A DNA stretch of 64,000 bases from Neptunicoccus sediminis (lineage in GTDB: Bacteria; Pseudomonadota; Alphaproteobacteria; Rhodobacterales; Rhodobacteraceae), in assembly GCF_001719615.1 (NCBI RefSeq), contig NZ_MDVX01000001.1, positions 744,001 to 808,000 on the forward strand, written 5' to 3'. Within the stretch, counting starts at the first letter, position 1, and every line of letters starts with the position of its first letter. Below the pieces are notes generated by a model. The model was not told where the DNA came from. It saw only the letters and a program-made list of their open reading frames with translations, and did not search any database. This document shows, in pieces, positions 63,525 to 64,000 of the stretch. The position numbers and the translations under genes are program-made.

Positions 63525-63552
63525 AATATGAACGATCCCCCCCGGTTTCAAC
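63525..63552 (-). promoter_or_regulatory. RpoH-like (heat-shock) promoter of the DUF1127-sRNA operon
   Basis: Minus strand GTTGAAA (63546-63552), 14 bases, then TCATATT (63525-63531). This is close to the CTTGAAA / CCATAT pattern used by RpoH factors, which drive the homologous locus in R. sphaeroides. About 45-55 bases upstream of the first DUF1127 ATG. Confidence 0.6.
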
Positions 63553-63826
63553 GTATCTCTGCGCAAAGGGGGTATGCATAAACGGAAAGGCAGTTCTCCT
63601 TGAAAATAAAGCTCTTGCCCTATGGCTGCGCCTTTATCGGGCAGATCCGGCGGGTCCTGAGCGATATTTGCGCAGGGTTTGCACGCAGTCCCGAAAATTT
63701 TGTGATCACAGCAAGTGACGGGACGTTTCCGGCGTGGATGACGCCTTGCGCGGGATTCGCGGCTTTTGCGAATTGCCAAGCGATTCAATGCGTGATGATC
63801 TGCGCCTGTCTGGGAAAAGGTGCAGT
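63553..63826. other. Intergenic region before the EamA gene
   Basis: About 270 bases, divergent. Open frames here lack ribosome-binding sites or conservation that I can recognise. Only the promoter of the DUF1127 operon is identified, at its left boundary. Confidence 0.4.
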
Positions 63827-64000
63827 ATGGAAAAGAAAGATCGTATAGATTTGCTCGGTGCCGGCTTGCTGGTCGGGGTTTCCCTGTTGCTCGGACTGAA
63901 TCAGGTTTTGGTAAAGATCGTCGGGCAGGGGATGCATCCCGCGCTGCAAGCCGGATTGCGCAGTGCGATGGCGGTGCTTCCTGTTCTGGCGCTGGCGGTG
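63827..64000 (+). CDS. EamA-type transporter, N-terminal part (cut by window edge)
   Basis: The first 58 residues: polar MEKKDRID then two hydrophobic helices (LLGAGLLVGVSLLLGLNQVLVK and AGLRSAMAVLPVLALAV) separated by GQGMHPALQ. The N-terminal pattern L..G..LG.NQV..K....G..P....LR. is that of the DMT/EamA family. The rest is outside the window; AAAAGG precedes the ATG. Confidence 0.72.
   Translation, partial: MEKKDRIDLLGAGLLVGVSLLLGLNQVLVKIVGQGMHPALQAGLRSAMAVLPVLALAV

Noticed and set aside
63600-63848. Small plus-strand frame before the EamA gene
   Set aside because: It overlaps the EamA start in another frame and lacks a ribosome-binding site and conserved features.

Overview
The window looks like chromosome from a marine-type alphaproteobacterium of the Rhodobacterales (Roseobacter group). 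This rests on the mix of genes: a phaR-phaP-phaC-phaZ polyhydroxyalkanoate locus, olsB-olsA, ChpT- and TrcR-type cell-cycle proteins, an aa3-type cytochrome oxidase subunit IV, COQ9, an Mur-like Fur protein, an alphaproteobacterial pseudo-dihydroorotase next to pyrB, many 4-bp ATGA overlaps and GC-rich codon use. I cannot name genus or species. No rRNA, tRNA, insertion sequence, prophage or CRISPR array was seen. Both edges cut genes: an RND efflux permease on the left and an EamA-type transporter on the right.

Layout. 0-4.4 kb (minus): uracil-DNA glycosylase-like, phosphoesterase, moaB and Nudix genes, then an RND adaptor/permease pair. 4.5-7.5 kb (plus): pyrB, pyrC-like, plsY. 7.6-19.1 kb: housekeeping and envelope genes (DUF805, DsbD N-domain, YqgE, rpsU, COQ9, class IV aminotransferase, quinone oxidoreductase, an RTX-like anchored protein, RNase T2, TrcR, a DMT exporter, an atypical SDR, RsmC-like methyltransferase). 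19-26.6 kb: clpS, a SPOR-tailed D,D-carboxypeptidase, a lipoprotein, cox IV, DUF6173, an MBL-fold hydrolase with an acyl-CoA dehydrogenase, and tsaC. 26.8-33.9 kb is accessory catabolism: a PhyH-type dioxygenase, LysR, a partial De Ley-Doudoroff-like sugar set (SDR, KDGal kinase, SMP-30 lactonase), an amidohydrolase and a COG0523 GTPase. 33.9-40.4 kb: dtd, ytoQ and the PHA locus. 40.4-50.5 kb: an FAD/GcvT dehydrogenase, a complete Liv-type ABC importer, a PQQ-type dehydrogenase and a GlxA-type regulator. 50.7-61.2 kb: class II DAHP synthase, a PAS_5 protein, yicC-gmk-gamma-carbonic anhydrase, chpT, DUF3553, olsB-olsA, a degenerate ThiE, enolase, an EamA exporter and fur/mur.

The most interesting part is the right end (62.6-63.6 kb). 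Two small DUF1127 genes are followed on the minus strand by three tandem ~92-bp units. Each unit can form hairpins whose loops show CCTCC/CCTCCTCCC, the layout known from the CcsR/CcaF1 stress sRNA locus of Rhodobacter sphaeroides. Upstream is a heat-shock-like promoter. Downstream of its -10 lies a 16-bp sequence, TGCTGCAGCGCAGAAT, that is identical to one in the phaP promoter 27 kb away and matches the PhaR operator pattern CTGC-N3-GCAG. The inference is that the PHA repressor PhaR may control this sRNA operon as well as phaP and phaR, linking carbon storage with stress post-transcriptional regulation. The last sRNA unit also runs into a small CxxC-CxxC reading frame that overlaps the start of a Na+/H+ antiporter by ATGA.

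Several proteins in the window look like catalytically altered members of well-known families: PyrC without its metal ligands, a UDG without its iron-sulfur cysteines, an SDR without its lysine, and a ThiE without key residues.
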